Source: Salinicola salarius (GTDB lineage Bacteria > Pseudomonadota > Gammaproteobacteria > Pseudomonadales > Halomonadaceae). Taken from it: a stretch of DNA of 64,000 nucleotides. The notes under the pieces were generated by a model. It searched no databases, had not been told where the DNA came from, and saw nothing but the letters and a program-made list of their open reading frames with translations. This document shows positions 24,926 to 33,402 of this stretch, in pieces (positions within the stretch are counted from its first letter, which is position 1; every line of letters begins with the position of its first letter). Both the position numbers and the translations under genes were made by a program. The stretch spans positions 1 to 64,000 of the forward strand of contig NZ_PZJT01000002.1 of assembly GCF_003206135.1 (NCBI RefSeq), in the 5' to 3' direction.

Positions 24926-26086
24926 ATGCGCAGCTTGTTTCTTTCTATCCGGCAGAAAAGTACCGAGTTCTGGCGGAAATGTACCGAGGCGCCTGATTCT
25001 CTCCCGGCCGAGCGTCGGCGCAGCTTCGAGATCATGGCTGAAATCTATCTGCTGGCTTTCTGTCTGCAACTGGCGGTAGCGCCTGTGTTGTATCTCGTCG
25101 ATCGTCCGCTGCTGGGTGGGCTCAATCTACTCTGTCTGGCAGGTTATGTGGTAGCCCTGGTGTTGCATCGTCGGCTTTTCGTGGCCACGGCGTTGACGAT
25201 CAAGCTATCTACCTTCCTGGTCTTCGTCATCATCGGGATTGCCATCACCGCTGACTCATCCAGCTTGATCTACTATCTGCTGTTCGCCGAAGTCGAGCTG
25301 ATGCTTGCTGATCTCAGAAGACGCACCAAGATTTTGGCTACCGGCTGTTTGATTGCGCTATCTTTTGGCGTACTCCACCTGCCTCCGCTGCACGGTACGG
25401 GCGCGACGTTATCGACGGTCGATGTGCTGCTCTCCGATTTGGGGCTGGGGCTGGTCTTCGTCATGCTGTGCGTGGTGATCCTGCGCATGTTGACGATCAC
25501 CGACCGCCACGAATATCGCTACCGGCGCGATGCCATGCACGACTCCCTGACCCGCGTGCTCAATCGACGCGCCATCTTCGAGCGGGCTTCGTTCTACTGG
25601 CGAGCCCAGCGTGACTTCGTCGTCGTGCTGGTGGACGCCGATCACTTCAAGAATATCAACGACAATCACGGCCACACTGCGGGTGACGCCGTGCTCCGTC
25701 ACCTGGCTCGTCTGCTACGGCAGTCGCTGCGTGACGAAGATAGCGTCGGCCGAGTCGGAGGCGAAGAGTTCCTGTTGCTGTTGCCCGATACGAGCAAGCG
25801 CGACGCCCTCACGGCAGCCACGCGGATCCGCAAACGGCTAGCGCTTCATCCTTGTCGGTTCGATGGTATCGAGCTGCCGGTGACACTCTCGATGGGCATC
25901 GCGACATCGGACGAGGGGCTACATTTGCGAGATCTGATCGAGTTGGCCGATCGCCGGCTCTATGCCGCCAAGGACGCGGGACGCGACCGGATGATGACCG
26001 AAGGGTTCACGGACAAGACGGCATCGGACAATGCGGAGCGGCTGGTTCAAGGGGTCGAGCGCGCGCTGGAAACTGGCGATGCCTGA
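24926..26086 (+). CDS. Membrane-anchored GGDEF diguanylate cyclase
   Basis: About 386 residues from ATG 24926 (a TTG at 24848 is also in frame). The N-terminal half carries about six hydrophobic helices, ending with GLVFVMLCVVILRML. A linker then leads to a GGDEF domain with DSLTRVLNRRAIFERA, DADHFKNINDNHGHTAGD and the active site GGEEF. An intact I-site, RDED, lies five residues before GGEEF. It should synthesise c-di-GMP at the membrane in response to an unknown signal. It is convergent with the PAP2 gene. Confidence 0.9.
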   Translation: MRSLFLSIRQKSTEFWRKCTEAPDSLPAERRRSFEIMAEIYLLAFCLQLAVAPVLYLVDRPLLGGLNLLCLAGYVVALVLHRRLFVATALTIKLSTFLVFVIIGIAITADSSSLIYYLLFAEVELMLADLRRRTKILATGCLIALSFGVLHLPPLHGTGATLSTVDVLLSDLGLGLVFVMLCVVILRMLTITDRHEYRYRRDAMHDSLTRVLNRRAIFERASFYWRAQRDFVVVLVDADHFKNINDNHGHTAGDAVLRHLARLLRQSLRDEDSVGRVGGEEFLLLLPDTSKRDALTAATRIRKRLALHPCRFDGIELPVTLSMGIATSDEGLHLRDLIELADRRLYAAKDAGRDRMMTEGFTDKTASDNAERLVQGVERALETGDA

Positions 26087-26117
26087 GCGATTCGACGGGT
26101 CGGTTAACTGACCGGAT

Positions 26118-26825
26118 TCAACGGGCGAGTGGCAGACGCGATAGCCCGCGCTGGATCAGCGCGGTGACCTTGCTCGCGACGGGCGTGCACAGCACCCAGG
26201 GCAGCGCGAGCAGGGCGATGCTCAGCGCGCCCATATAGACGTCGCTGAACCAGTGCGCGCCGACCATGATCCGGGGTGCGCTCAGCAGTAGCACGAAGGC
26301 ACCGCTCCAGGCGGCGGTGCGGCGATCGGCAAAGCGCAGCATGAATCCGGCGAAGATCATCAACATCAGCCCATGGTCGCCGGGGAAACTGTTCGATGCC
26401 GAATCCTTGGTGGGTATCGAGACGATATCCGTCAGGCGAGCGGCGTGCGCGAAAAATCGTGTCGGGCTGGGGTGCCCATAGGTAATGGCCTTGTTGGTCA
26501 CGATCGCGATGACGCCGGCGGTCAGCAGCATCGTCACGCCGATGCTGAACCAGCGACGCAGGCGGTCAGGATGCGGATCCCGACGCATGGCGATGGTGAA
26601 CAACACCCCCATGACGCCGAACGAGGCGGCGTCGAAGAAGCGCGTGTTGAGCAGCGCCAGCAGATCGTCCCAAAGCCCGTTTTCCGGCGTGATCCACTGG
26701 TTGAAGGCCCAGAAGATCCTGTCGTCCAGGTCGGTCCAGGGTAGCCCGTGGGGCAGCGCCCAACTGAGCAGCAAGAGCAGGCCGGTCACATTGAGCCCTA
26801 ACAGGCGCTTCCACTGTATGTTCAT
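26118..26825 (-). CDS. PAP2-superfamily phosphatase
   Basis: The 235-residue integral membrane protein has about five or six helices and the PAP2 motifs: KAITYGHPSPTR (KX6RP), NSFPGDHGLM (the PSGH motif, with Gly-Asp replacing Ser-Gly before the catalytic His) and PRIMVGAHWFSDV (SRX5HX3D type). It is likely a lipid phosphatase or phosphotransferase acting at the periplasmic face, for example on undecaprenyl-PP or lipid A. The exact substrate is not evident. Confidence 0.88.
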   Translation of the reverse strand: MNIQWKRLLGLNVTGLLLLLSWALPHGLPWTDLDDRIFWAFNQWITPENGLWDDLLALLNTRFFDAASFGVMGVLFTIAMRRDPHPDRLRRWFSIGVTMLLTAGVIAIVTNKAITYGHPSPTRFFAHAARLTDIVSIPTKDSASNSFPGDHGLMLMIFAGFMLRFADRRTAAWSGAFVLLLSAPRIMVGAHWFSDVYMGALSIALLALPWVLCTPVASKVTALIQRGLSRLPLAR

Positions 26826-26954
26826 CGATCGCTCGCAGATAATTCGTTTGCGAGGAGTATAATTTAAGAATCACATAAGGAACAGTGTTCTAAAACTTGT
26901 CCGTGAATATCCCGCTATGACGTTTCGCCGCGCCGACTCTGGTCTCGCTAGAAT

Positions 26955-26985
26955 GAAAAAAGCCCTCGATGAACTGTCGAGGGCT
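26955..26985 (-). terminator. Rho-independent terminator after valS
   Basis: Read on the minus strand, AGCCCTCGA and TCGAGGGCT form the stem (26961-26969 with 26977-26985), followed by TTTTTTC. It lies 23 bp beyond the valS stop. Confidence 0.9.
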
Positions 26986-27008
26986 CGAGGCGCGGTGGTA
27001 GCGACAGG

Positions 27009-29921
27009 TCAGCCGTCGAGTTCGGCGATCTTGGTCCGCTGCTCGACCAGCACCTGACGCGCCGCCAGATACTCCTTGAGCTTGCCGCGTTCCTTCTCGA
27101 CGACCGCTTCCGGTGCCTTGGCGGTGAAGCTCTCGTTGCCCAGCTTCTTCTCGATGCCGACGATCAGCTTGTCCTGCTTGTCGATCTCCTTGGCCAGACG
27201 CTGCAGTTCGGCCTCCTTGTCGATCAGATCTGCCATCGGCACCAGCACTTCCATGTCGCCGACCAGTTGCGTCGCCGACAGCGGTGCCTGTGCCGGATCG
27301 TCGAGCCAACTGACACTTTGCAGCTTGGCCAGCTTGGAGAGGAACAGGCGGTTGGCCTCGAGGCGGTCGCGATCGCCGGCGTCACCCTTGGTCAGCAGCA
27401 CATCCAGCGGCTTGCCGGGCGCGATATTCATCTCGGCGCGGATGTTGCGCACCGCGACGATCACGCCCTTGAGCCATTCGATGTCGTGGATCGACTGCTC
27501 GTCGATGCGTGATGCGTCGGCTTCCGGCCAGGGCTGGTTCATCAGGCTTGCGCTGCCGGCATCCGCCGTTTGCGCAAGCGTGCCGGCCAGCGGCGCGACG
27601 CGTTGCCAGATCTCCTCGGAGATGAACGGCATCATCGGATGCGCCAGGCGCAGGATCACCTCTAGCACGCGGACCAGCGTGCGCCGGGTGCCGCGCTTTC
27701 TTTTATCCAGCTCGGCCGCTCCCGACATCCTGTCTCCCGCGGCATTAGTACTTCCCTGTACGTCATCCTCCCACAGCACCGGCTTGGAGAGCTCCAGATA
27801 CCAGTCGCAATACTCGTTCCAGACGAAGTCATAGAGCGCCTGTGAGGCGTGGTCGAAACGGTACTCTTCCAGCGCCCTGGTGACCTGGGCTTCGGTCTGC
27901 TGCAGGCGCGAGATGATCCAGCGATCCGCCAGCGACAGCTCGACGGGCTCGCCACCGAGTCCGACATCCTGACCCTCGGCATTCATCAGCACGTAGCGCG
28001 AAGCGTTCCACAGCTTGTTGCAGAAGTTGCGGTAACCGTCGAGACGGCCCATGTCGAACTTGATGTCGCGTCCGGTGGTCGCCAGCGACAGGAAGGTGTA
28101 GCGCAGCGCGTCGGTGCCGTGGGCCTCGATCCCTTCCGGGAACTCGCTGCGGGTCGCTTTCTCGATCGCGCGCGCCTTCTGCGGCTGCATCATGTTGCCG
28201 GTACGCTTGGCCACCAGCGTTTCCAGGTCGATGCCGTCGATCAGGTCGATCGGGTCGAGCACGTTGCCCTTGGATTTCGACATCTTCTGGCCCTGGGCGT
28301 CTCGAACCAGGCCGTGGACGTAGACGGTCTTGAACGGCACTTCGCCGGTGAAGTGGCCGGTCAGCATGATCATGCGCGCGACCCAGAAGAAGATGATGTC
28401 GAAACCGGTGACCAGCACGCTGGTGGGGTGGAAGGTCTCGAGTTCCGGTGTCTTCTCGGGCCAGCCCAGAGTGCCGAAGGTCCACAGTCCGGAGCTGAAC
28501 CAGGTATCGAGCACGTCGTCGTCCTGGGTCAGCGTCACATCGGCGGCAATGTCGTATTTCTCGCGCGCTTCCTGCTCGGTGCGGGCCACGAACACGTTGC
28601 CGTCGGCGTCGTACCAGGCCGGAATGCGATGACCCCACCACAGCTGGCGCGAGATGCACCAGTCCTGCAGGTCGCGCATCCAGGCGAAGTACATGTTCTC
28701 GTAGTTTTTGGGGACGAACTCGATATCGCCATTCTCGACGGCTTCGATGGCCGGCTTGGCCAGTTTCTCCACGGCGACGAACCATTGATCGGTGAGCAAC
28801 GGCTCGATGACGTCACCGGAGCGATCGCCGTAGGGCAGGGTGTTGGTGACCGTCTCGACCTGCTCGAGCAGGCCGGCGGCCTCCATGTCGGCGACGATGC
28901 GCTCCCGCGCGACGTAGCGATCCAGGCCGGCATAGGCGGCGGGCAGGGTATCGTCGACATCGGGCAGCAGCCGCCCCTGCAGATCGAACGCTTCGGCGCG
29001 TTCGAGAATGGTCGCGTCTTTCGAGAAGACGTTGATCAGCGCATGATCGTGGCGCTTGCCGACCTCGTAGTCGTTGAAGTCGTGGGCCGGGGTGATCTTG
29101 ACGCAGCCCGAGCCCTTTTCCATGTCGGCGTGTTCGTCGGCGATGATCGGAATCCGCCGGCCGACCAGCGGCAGCTCGATGAATTTGCCGATCAGCGAGG
29201 CGTAGCGCGGGTCTTCCGGATTGACCGCCACGCCAGTGTCGCCCAGCAGTGTCTCCGGGCGGGTGGTGGCGACGACCAGGTAATCCTTGCCGTCGGCGGT
29301 CCTGGCGCCATCGGCCAGCGGATAGCGGAAGTGCCAGAACTGGCCCTGCTGCTCGCGGTTTTCCACCTCGAGATCGGAGATCGCGGTGTGCAGCGTCGGG
29401 TCCCAGTTGACCAGGCGCTTGCCGCGATAGATCAGCCCTTCGTCATGCAGGCGAACGAAGACTTCCTGCACCGCCTTGTAGAAGCCGTCGTCCATGGTGA
29501 AGCGCTCGCGGCTCCAGTCGACGCTGGCCCCCATGCGGCGCAGCTGGCGGGTAATGTGCCCGCCAGACTCCTCCTTCCACTCCCAGATCTTGTCGATGAA
29601 CGCCTCGCGACCCAGATCGTGGCGCGTCTGGCCGGTTTCCGCAGCCAGCTTGCGCTCCACCAGCATCTGCGTGGCGATGCCGGCATGATCGGTGCCGACC
29701 TGCCACAGCGTGTTGTTGCCGCGCATGCGCTTCCAGCGCACCAGCGTGTCCATGATCGTGTCCTGGAACGCGTGACCCATGTGCAGGCTGCCGGTCACGT
29801 TGGGCGGCGGAATCATGATCGAGAAGGGCTCGCCTTCTCCGCTCGGCGCGAAGCGGTTGTCGGCTTCCCAGCTTTCATACCAGCGGGTTTCGATCTGATC
29901 GGGTTGGTAGGTCTTGTCCAT
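27009..29921 (-). CDS. valS: Valyl-tRNA synthetase
   Basis: The 970-residue class Ia synthetase charges tRNA-Val. HIGH is present as [14 protein letters not shown] (residue ~45) and KMSKS as [14 protein letters not shown]. The editing domain with GWPEKT-like and DTWFSSGLW segments and a C-terminal coiled coil ([17 protein letters not shown]) are complete. The start at 29921 (Met-Asp-Lys-Thr-Tyr) fits the family. In the anticodon domain, before [13 protein letters not shown], about 20 extra residues ([20 protein letters not shown]) stand where E. coli ValS has a short linker. It normally follows holC, and here a 370-bp gap with repeat-like sequence separates them. Confidence 0.97.
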   Translation of the reverse strand: MDKTYQPDQIETRWYESWEADNRFAPSGEGEPFSIMIPPPNVTGSLHMGHAFQDTIMDTLVRWKRMRGNNTLWQVGTDHAGIATQMLVERKLAAETGQTRHDLGREAFIDKIWEWKEESGGHITRQLRRMGASVDWSRERFTMDDGFYKAVQEVFVRLHDEGLIYRGKRLVNWDPTLHTAISDLEVENREQQGQFWHFRYPLADGARTADGKDYLVVATTRPETLLGDTGVAVNPEDPRYASLIGKFIELPLVGRRIPIIADEHADMEKGSGCVKITPAHDFNDYEVGKRHDHALINVFSKDATILERAEAFDLQGRLLPDVDDTLPAAYAGLDRYVARERIVADMEAAGLLEQVETVTNTLPYGDRSGDVIEPLLTDQWFVAVEKLAKPAIEAVENGDIEFVPKNYENMYFAWMRDLQDWCISRQLWWGHRIPAWYDADGNVFVARTEQEAREKYDIAADVTLTQDDDVLDTWFSSGLWTFGTLGWPEKTPELETFHPTSVLVTGFDIIFFWVARMIMLTGHFTGEVPFKTVYVHGLVRDAQGQKMSKSKGNVLDPIDLIDGIDLETLVAKRTGNMMQPQKARAIEKATRSEFPEGIEAHGTDALRYTFLSLATTGRDIKFDMGRLDGYRNFCNKLWNASRYVLMNAEGQDVGLGGEPVELSLADRWIISRLQQTEAQVTRALEEYRFDHASQALYDFVWNEYCDWYLELSKPVLWEDDVQGSTNAAGDRMSGAAELDKRKRGTRRTLVRVLEVILRLAHPMMPFISEEIWQRVAPLAGTLAQTADAGSASLMNQPWPEADASRIDEQSIHDIEWLKGVIVAVRNIRAEMNIAPGKPLDVLLTKGDAGDRDRLEANRLFLSKLAKLQSVSWLDDPAQAPLSATQLVGDMEVLVPMADLIDKEAELQRLAKEIDKQDKLIVGIEKKLGNESFTAKAPEAVVEKERGKLKEYLAARQVLVEQRTKIAELDG

Positions 29922-30290
29922 GGCAGCTATCGGGCTCGGCAATGAGTGGCGACGACACGCGGCGCACCCGGCTCGCACTTGCGGGAAAGCGGGATACGGC
30001 GTAGCGAAAATGGCGGGGATTATACCCTTTGGCGGCAGGCGGCGTCATGGCGGGAGGCCGCCGGACTCTATTTAACGGCACCGTTGCGAAAAGTTGGCGA
30101 GCGCAGCCACTTTTGCCAGGAAACGCTGAATAAATCGACGAGCGGCGTAAAGCTCAAGGCGTACGGAGCACAGGAACCGGAGTCTATGGAGTATAGGTGA
30201 GGATTCCGATCGGACCGGCGCCCCGGCATCGCACAACGAAGCGATTTGCCGGGGACGCCGAGTTCGCGCAGACATTTATGCAGTGTTTCC
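29922..30290. other. 370-bp holC-valS gap with repeat-like structured sequence
   Basis: No ORF with protein character. At 30173-30207, GGAACCGGAGTCTAT and ATAGGTGAGGATTCC form an imperfect hairpin. The surrounding GCGAGCGCAGCC and GCCAGGAAACGCTG wording looks like a dispersed intergenic element rather than a leader. A valS promoter must lie here or upstream. Confidence 0.45.
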
Positions 30291-30716
30291 CTAGAGCTTG
30301 TGCGCCTCGACGCGATAACCCCGATCCTTGTAGGTCTTCCAGCAGGCGCGCTTGGTACGCAGCACGTCCTGATGCTGGTTGATGATCTCGGCGACCCGCT
30401 CCACCCGCGAGAACCACTCGGGGATCTCGTCGTGCAGGTTCAACATGGCCTGCACGCCCGGTTCCGGCACCGTTTCCCAGCCGATCGTCACCGGCGGTGG
30501 CGGCTCCATCGCATCGCCCGCCACCCGGTGCGGAACGTAGCTCTCTTCCCGAAAGGTCCACAGCAGCTCGTCCAGCTCGCGCGCCATCGATTCATCCTGG
30601 GTATGGATGTGCAACTGATAGCCCTTGCGATAGATCGTCTCCGCCAGCCGGCAGGCGAAGTCGAGCCGGGCTTCCAGGGTGGTATCGGGCAGAATGTAGA
30701 AATCGACTTGGGTCAT
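30291..30716 (-). CDS. holC: DNA polymerase III chi subunit
   Basis: The 141-residue protein starts MTQVDFYIL with the family's LACRLAETIYRKGYQLHIHTQ-like block (here FACRLAETIYRKG), then ELDELLWTFREESYVPH. Chi links the clamp loader to SSB during lagging-strand synthesis. It sits on the same strand as valS, as in most gammaproteobacteria, but pepA is displaced upstream by two genes. A heptamer repeat array lies 75 bp upstream of its start. Confidence 0.93.
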   Translation of the reverse strand: MTQVDFYILPDTTLEARLDFACRLAETIYRKGYQLHIHTQDESMARELDELLWTFREESYVPHRVAGDAMEPPPPVTIGWETVPEPGVQAMLNLHDEIPEWFSRVERVAEIINQHQDVLRTKRACWKTYKDRGYRVEAHKL

Positions 30717-30791
30717 GAATATCCCCTTCGGGGAGCTGTAAGCGGTAAGAGCGGCGCTTCGCGCCTGGAAGCGGGAAGAAAGACAATCCGG

Positions 30792-30846
30792 GCTACGAGC
30801 TACGAGCTACGAGCTACGAGCTACGAGCTACGAGCTACGGACTACG
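30792..30846 (+). repeat. Heptamer array GCTACGA
   Basis: Six perfect GCTACGA units and a degenerate seventh (GCTACGG) from 30792 to 30840, then ACTACGA. It is upstream of holC on the minus strand. Confidence 0.95.
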
Positions 30847-30884
30847 AAAGGTAGCGTACCTGGTTCTTTGTCTTGCAGCCCAAC

Positions 30885-31110
30885 ACCAGAGCGCAGTCGA
30901 GGGTTCTTCAATGAGCATCGCGACTTGGGATTCGATATCGCCCCGATTTCGAGTCGGCGCCGAGCGAGACGAGTGGCTAGGCGCCGACTTCCCAGTGCGC
31001 CCGAGCGATTGAGCGAGCTAGCCCCAGGCAAGGCGAATCCAGCTAAGTGAGCGCAGTCGAGGATTCTTCGATGAGCATCGCGAAGCTGGATTCAACGCCG
31101 CCTGGGCGAC
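30885..31110. repeat. Repeat-rich structured intergenic region
   Basis: A 35-bp direct repeat (30889-30923 and 31049-31083) agrees at 33 positions. It reads GAGCGCAGTCGAGGATTCTT and onward. Between the copies AGTCGGCGCC (30952-30961) and GGCGCCGACT (30980-30989) form a hairpin. Copy two is enclosed by an inverted repeat, GAATCCAGCT (31035-31044) with AGCTGGATTC (31084-31093), extended by CCCAGGC and GCCTGGG. This looks like a dispersed palindromic element. It contains no ORF. Confidence 0.75.
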
Positions 31111-31131
31111 GCGCAGCCAATCGTTGAAGAA

Positions 31132-31872
31132 CTAGACGCCGCCGTCGATGTCGACCAATGCCCCCGTCGTAAACCCGGCCTCGGCCAGCCACAGGATGCC
31201 ATTGGCGATCTCTTCCGGCTCGCCGATGCGGCCCATGGGGATCACCGAGCCGGCCACGTCGGGCTTGTCCGGGTTGCCGCCGCTGGCGTGGATGGTGGTG
31301 CGGATGACGCCGGGGCGGACGGTATTGACGCGAATGCCTTCGCCGGCAACTTCCTTCGAGAGCCCTTCGGTCATTACGTCGATGGCGCCCTTGGAGGCGG
31401 CATAGTCGATGTATTCCCCCGCGCCACCGAGATGCGAAGCGGCCGAACCGACATTGACGATGACGCCGCCCTTGCCGCCGTGCTTGGTCGACATGCGCTT
31501 GATCGCTTCCCGGGCGCAGATGAACGGGCCGACGACGTTGATCTTCATCATCCGGTCGACGCGCTCGAAGCTCATTTCGTCGACGCGGCTGATCTGGTCG
31601 ACCACGCCGGCGTTGTTGACCAGCACTTCGACCCGGCCCAGCTCGCGGTCGACAGTCTCGAACATGGCGACGATGGCGGCTTCATCGACGACATCGGCCT
31701 GGACCGCGATCGCGCGGCCGCCGTCGGCTTCGATCTCGGCCACGACCTTGTCCGCGGATGCCTTGTCGCTGCGGTAGTTCACGGCGACGGCATAGCCTTT
31801 CTGGGCGGCCATGAGGGCGGTGGCGGCGCCGATGCCGCGTCCGGCACCGGTAATGATCATCACGGGTTTCAT
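31132..31872 (-). CDS. Short-chain dehydrogenase/reductase
   Basis: The 246-residue Rossmann-fold oxidoreductase has TGAGRGIGAA (cofactor loop, residues ~7-16), NNAGVV, the catalytic Ser near VGSAAS, and YAASK (Tyr and Lys). An Arg after the second strand (NYRSDKASA) suggests NADP(H). The closing GALVDIDGGV is typical of FabG-like or sugar/alcohol SDRs. The substrate is unknown. The start at 31872 has AAAGGATG upstream. Earlier in-frame starts are unsupported. It lies between ilvE and holC on the same strand, splitting the usual pepA-holC-valS order. Confidence 0.92.
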   Translation of the reverse strand: MKPVMIITGAGRGIGAATALMAAQKGYAVAVNYRSDKASADKVVAEIEADGGRAIAVQADVVDEAAIVAMFETVDRELGRVEVLVNNAGVVDQISRVDEMSFERVDRMMKINVVGPFICAREAIKRMSTKHGGKGGVIVNVGSAASHLGGAGEYIDYAASKGAIDVMTEGLSKEVAGEGIRVNTVRPGVIRTTIHASGGNPDKPDVAGSVIPMGRIGEPEEIANGILWLAEAGFTTGALVDIDGGV

Positions 31873-32034
31873 CACATCATCCTTTCGTGAATGGGTCGCG
31901 AGAATCGCGAGACGAAGCGACCGCCGGTGGGCGGTCGTTCCGGGCTCGGGGTGCGATCCCGAGCTCAGCGTCCTGCACGGTTTCAGCGTAGGACGGAACC
32001 AGGGCCTGCGCATCAGAGCCTGTCGTATCCAGAC

Positions 32035-32105
32035 CCTGTCGTACAGAGCCCCCGTGCTTCAGACCCTGAGGGCATCAGGGCAGTCGCATCAGGCCAGTCG
32101 CATCA
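32035..32105. repeat. 14/16-bp repeats running through the ilvE stop codon
   Basis: Units beginning TCAG at 32059, 32075, 32089 and 32103 (spacings 16, 14, 14), with earlier CAGACCCTGTCGTA-like units from 32020. The one at 32089 contains the ilvE stop codon. CAGTCGCATCAGG is duplicated across the end of the gene. Confidence 0.7.
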
Positions 32106-33189
32106 GCCAGCCGCGAGTGTCTTCGCTGCGACCGTACTGGATGTCGAGCAGGCGCTTGCGCAGCTTGGCGCTGATCGCTTCGCCTTCGATCTCCGGTGTG
32201 ACGATACGGTCGTTTTCGGTCACCAGCTGGCCGATCTGGGTGATGACGGCGGCGGTGCCGCAGGCGAACACCTCGACGATCTCGCCACTGGCCACGCCGT
32301 CGCGCCATTCGTCGATGCTGATCGGCCGTTCTTCCGGCGTCAGGCCGGCGTCGCGAGCCAGTTCCAGGATCGAGTCGCGAGTGACGCCTTCCAGGATGGT
32401 GCCGGTCAGCGCCGGCGTCACCAGGCGGCCATCGCGGTAGACGAAGAACAGGTTCATGCCGCCCAGCTCTTCGATCCACTTGTTCTCTGCCGCGTCGAGG
32501 AACGCGACCTGATCGCAGCCGTGGCTTTCGGCCTCGGCCTGGGCCAGCAACGATGCCGCATAGTTGCCACCACACTTGGCGGCGCCGGTGCCGCCCGGTG
32601 CGGCGCGATTGTAATGCTGGGAGAGCCAGATCGAGACCGGCTTGCCGCCGCCCTTGAAGTAGGAAGCGGCCGGCGAGGCGATCAGGTAGTAATCGACCTC
32701 GGCCGCCGGCTTGACGCCCAGCGACTTGCCGTTGCCGATCATGAACGGGCGCAGGTACAGGCTGCACTCTTCGGTATCGTTCTTCGGCGTCGGCACCCAG
32801 GCGGCGTCCTGCGCCACCAGAGTCTTGAGCGAGCCGAGGAAGGTTTCGTCATCGAGCTCCGGCAGCGCCAGGCGACGAGCGGAGGCGCGGAAGCGTGCCG
32901 CGTTCTTCTCGGGGCGGAAGGTCCAGACCGAACCGTCGGCATGGCGATATGCCTTGATGCCTTCGAAGATCTCCTGACCGTAGTGCAGCACCGGAGAGGC
33001 CGGGTCGATCAGCAGCGGCCCGTAGGGACGGATCTCGCCGCGCTGCCAGCCGCCCGACTTGGTCCAGCGTACGTGTACCATGTGGTCGGTGAAGTAGCGG
33101 CCGAAGCCCGGGTTGGCAAGAATCTCGTTGCGCAGAGCAGCATCGAGTGGATTGGATGAAAGGTGGGCTTCGAAACCTGGAGTGGACAC
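32089..33189 (-). CDS. ilvE: Branched-chain amino acid aminotransferase
   Basis: The 366-residue fold-type IV PLP enzyme of the longer (bacterial/mitochondrial BCAT) subclass transfers amino groups between glutamate and the 2-oxo acids of Leu, Ile and Val. It shows HYGQEIFEGIKAYRHADG, FRPEKNAARFRASARRL, the PLP Lys in GGNYAASLLAQ-related AAKCGGNY, WIEELGGMNLFFV and FACGTAAVITQIG. It starts with GTG at 33189, with AGGAG eight bases upstream. It stands between pepA and the SDR gene on the same strand. Repeats cover its stop codon. Confidence 0.95.
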   Translation of the reverse strand: MSTPGFEAHLSSNPLDAALRNEILANPGFGRYFTDHMVHVRWTKSGGWQRGEIRPYGPLLIDPASPVLHYGQEIFEGIKAYRHADGSVWTFRPEKNAARFRASARRLALPELDDETFLGSLKTLVAQDAAWVPTPKNDTEECSLYLRPFMIGNGKSLGVKPAAEVDYYLIASPAASYFKGGGKPVSIWLSQHYNRAAPGGTGAAKCGGNYAASLLAQAEAESHGCDQVAFLDAAENKWIEELGGMNLFFVYRDGRLVTPALTGTILEGVTRDSILELARDAGLTPEERPISIDEWRDGVASGEIVEVFACGTAAVITQIGQLVTENDRIVTPEIEGEAISAKLRKRLLDIQYGRSEDTRGWLMRLA

Positions 33190-33402
33190 TGCGACTTCTC
33201 CTGACAGTCCATGATGCCTGACGACGCGAGCGGGGCGGCAGGCGGTCGATGACCTCGGTTGGGAACTGCCCGTTCGACGGGCAGCGGAACATTTAAATTA
33301 GCATGCAAAGCGTTGGCTGCGAAGAGGGCAGAGGCTTCGGATACCGGTCGGCAACCGGGGCCTTCATGCCTCGCCGCTCTCCGCGAGCACGCCTTGCGCC
33401 GA

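Noticed and set aside
27849..29945. 698-codon plus-strand ORF opposite valS
   Set aside because: Antisense to a highly conserved synthetase; composition of a shadow frame.
29922..30290. T-box or amino-acid leader upstream of valS
   Set aside because: No T-box core sequence or Val-rich leader peptide is visible; T-boxes are also not expected in gammaproteobacteria.
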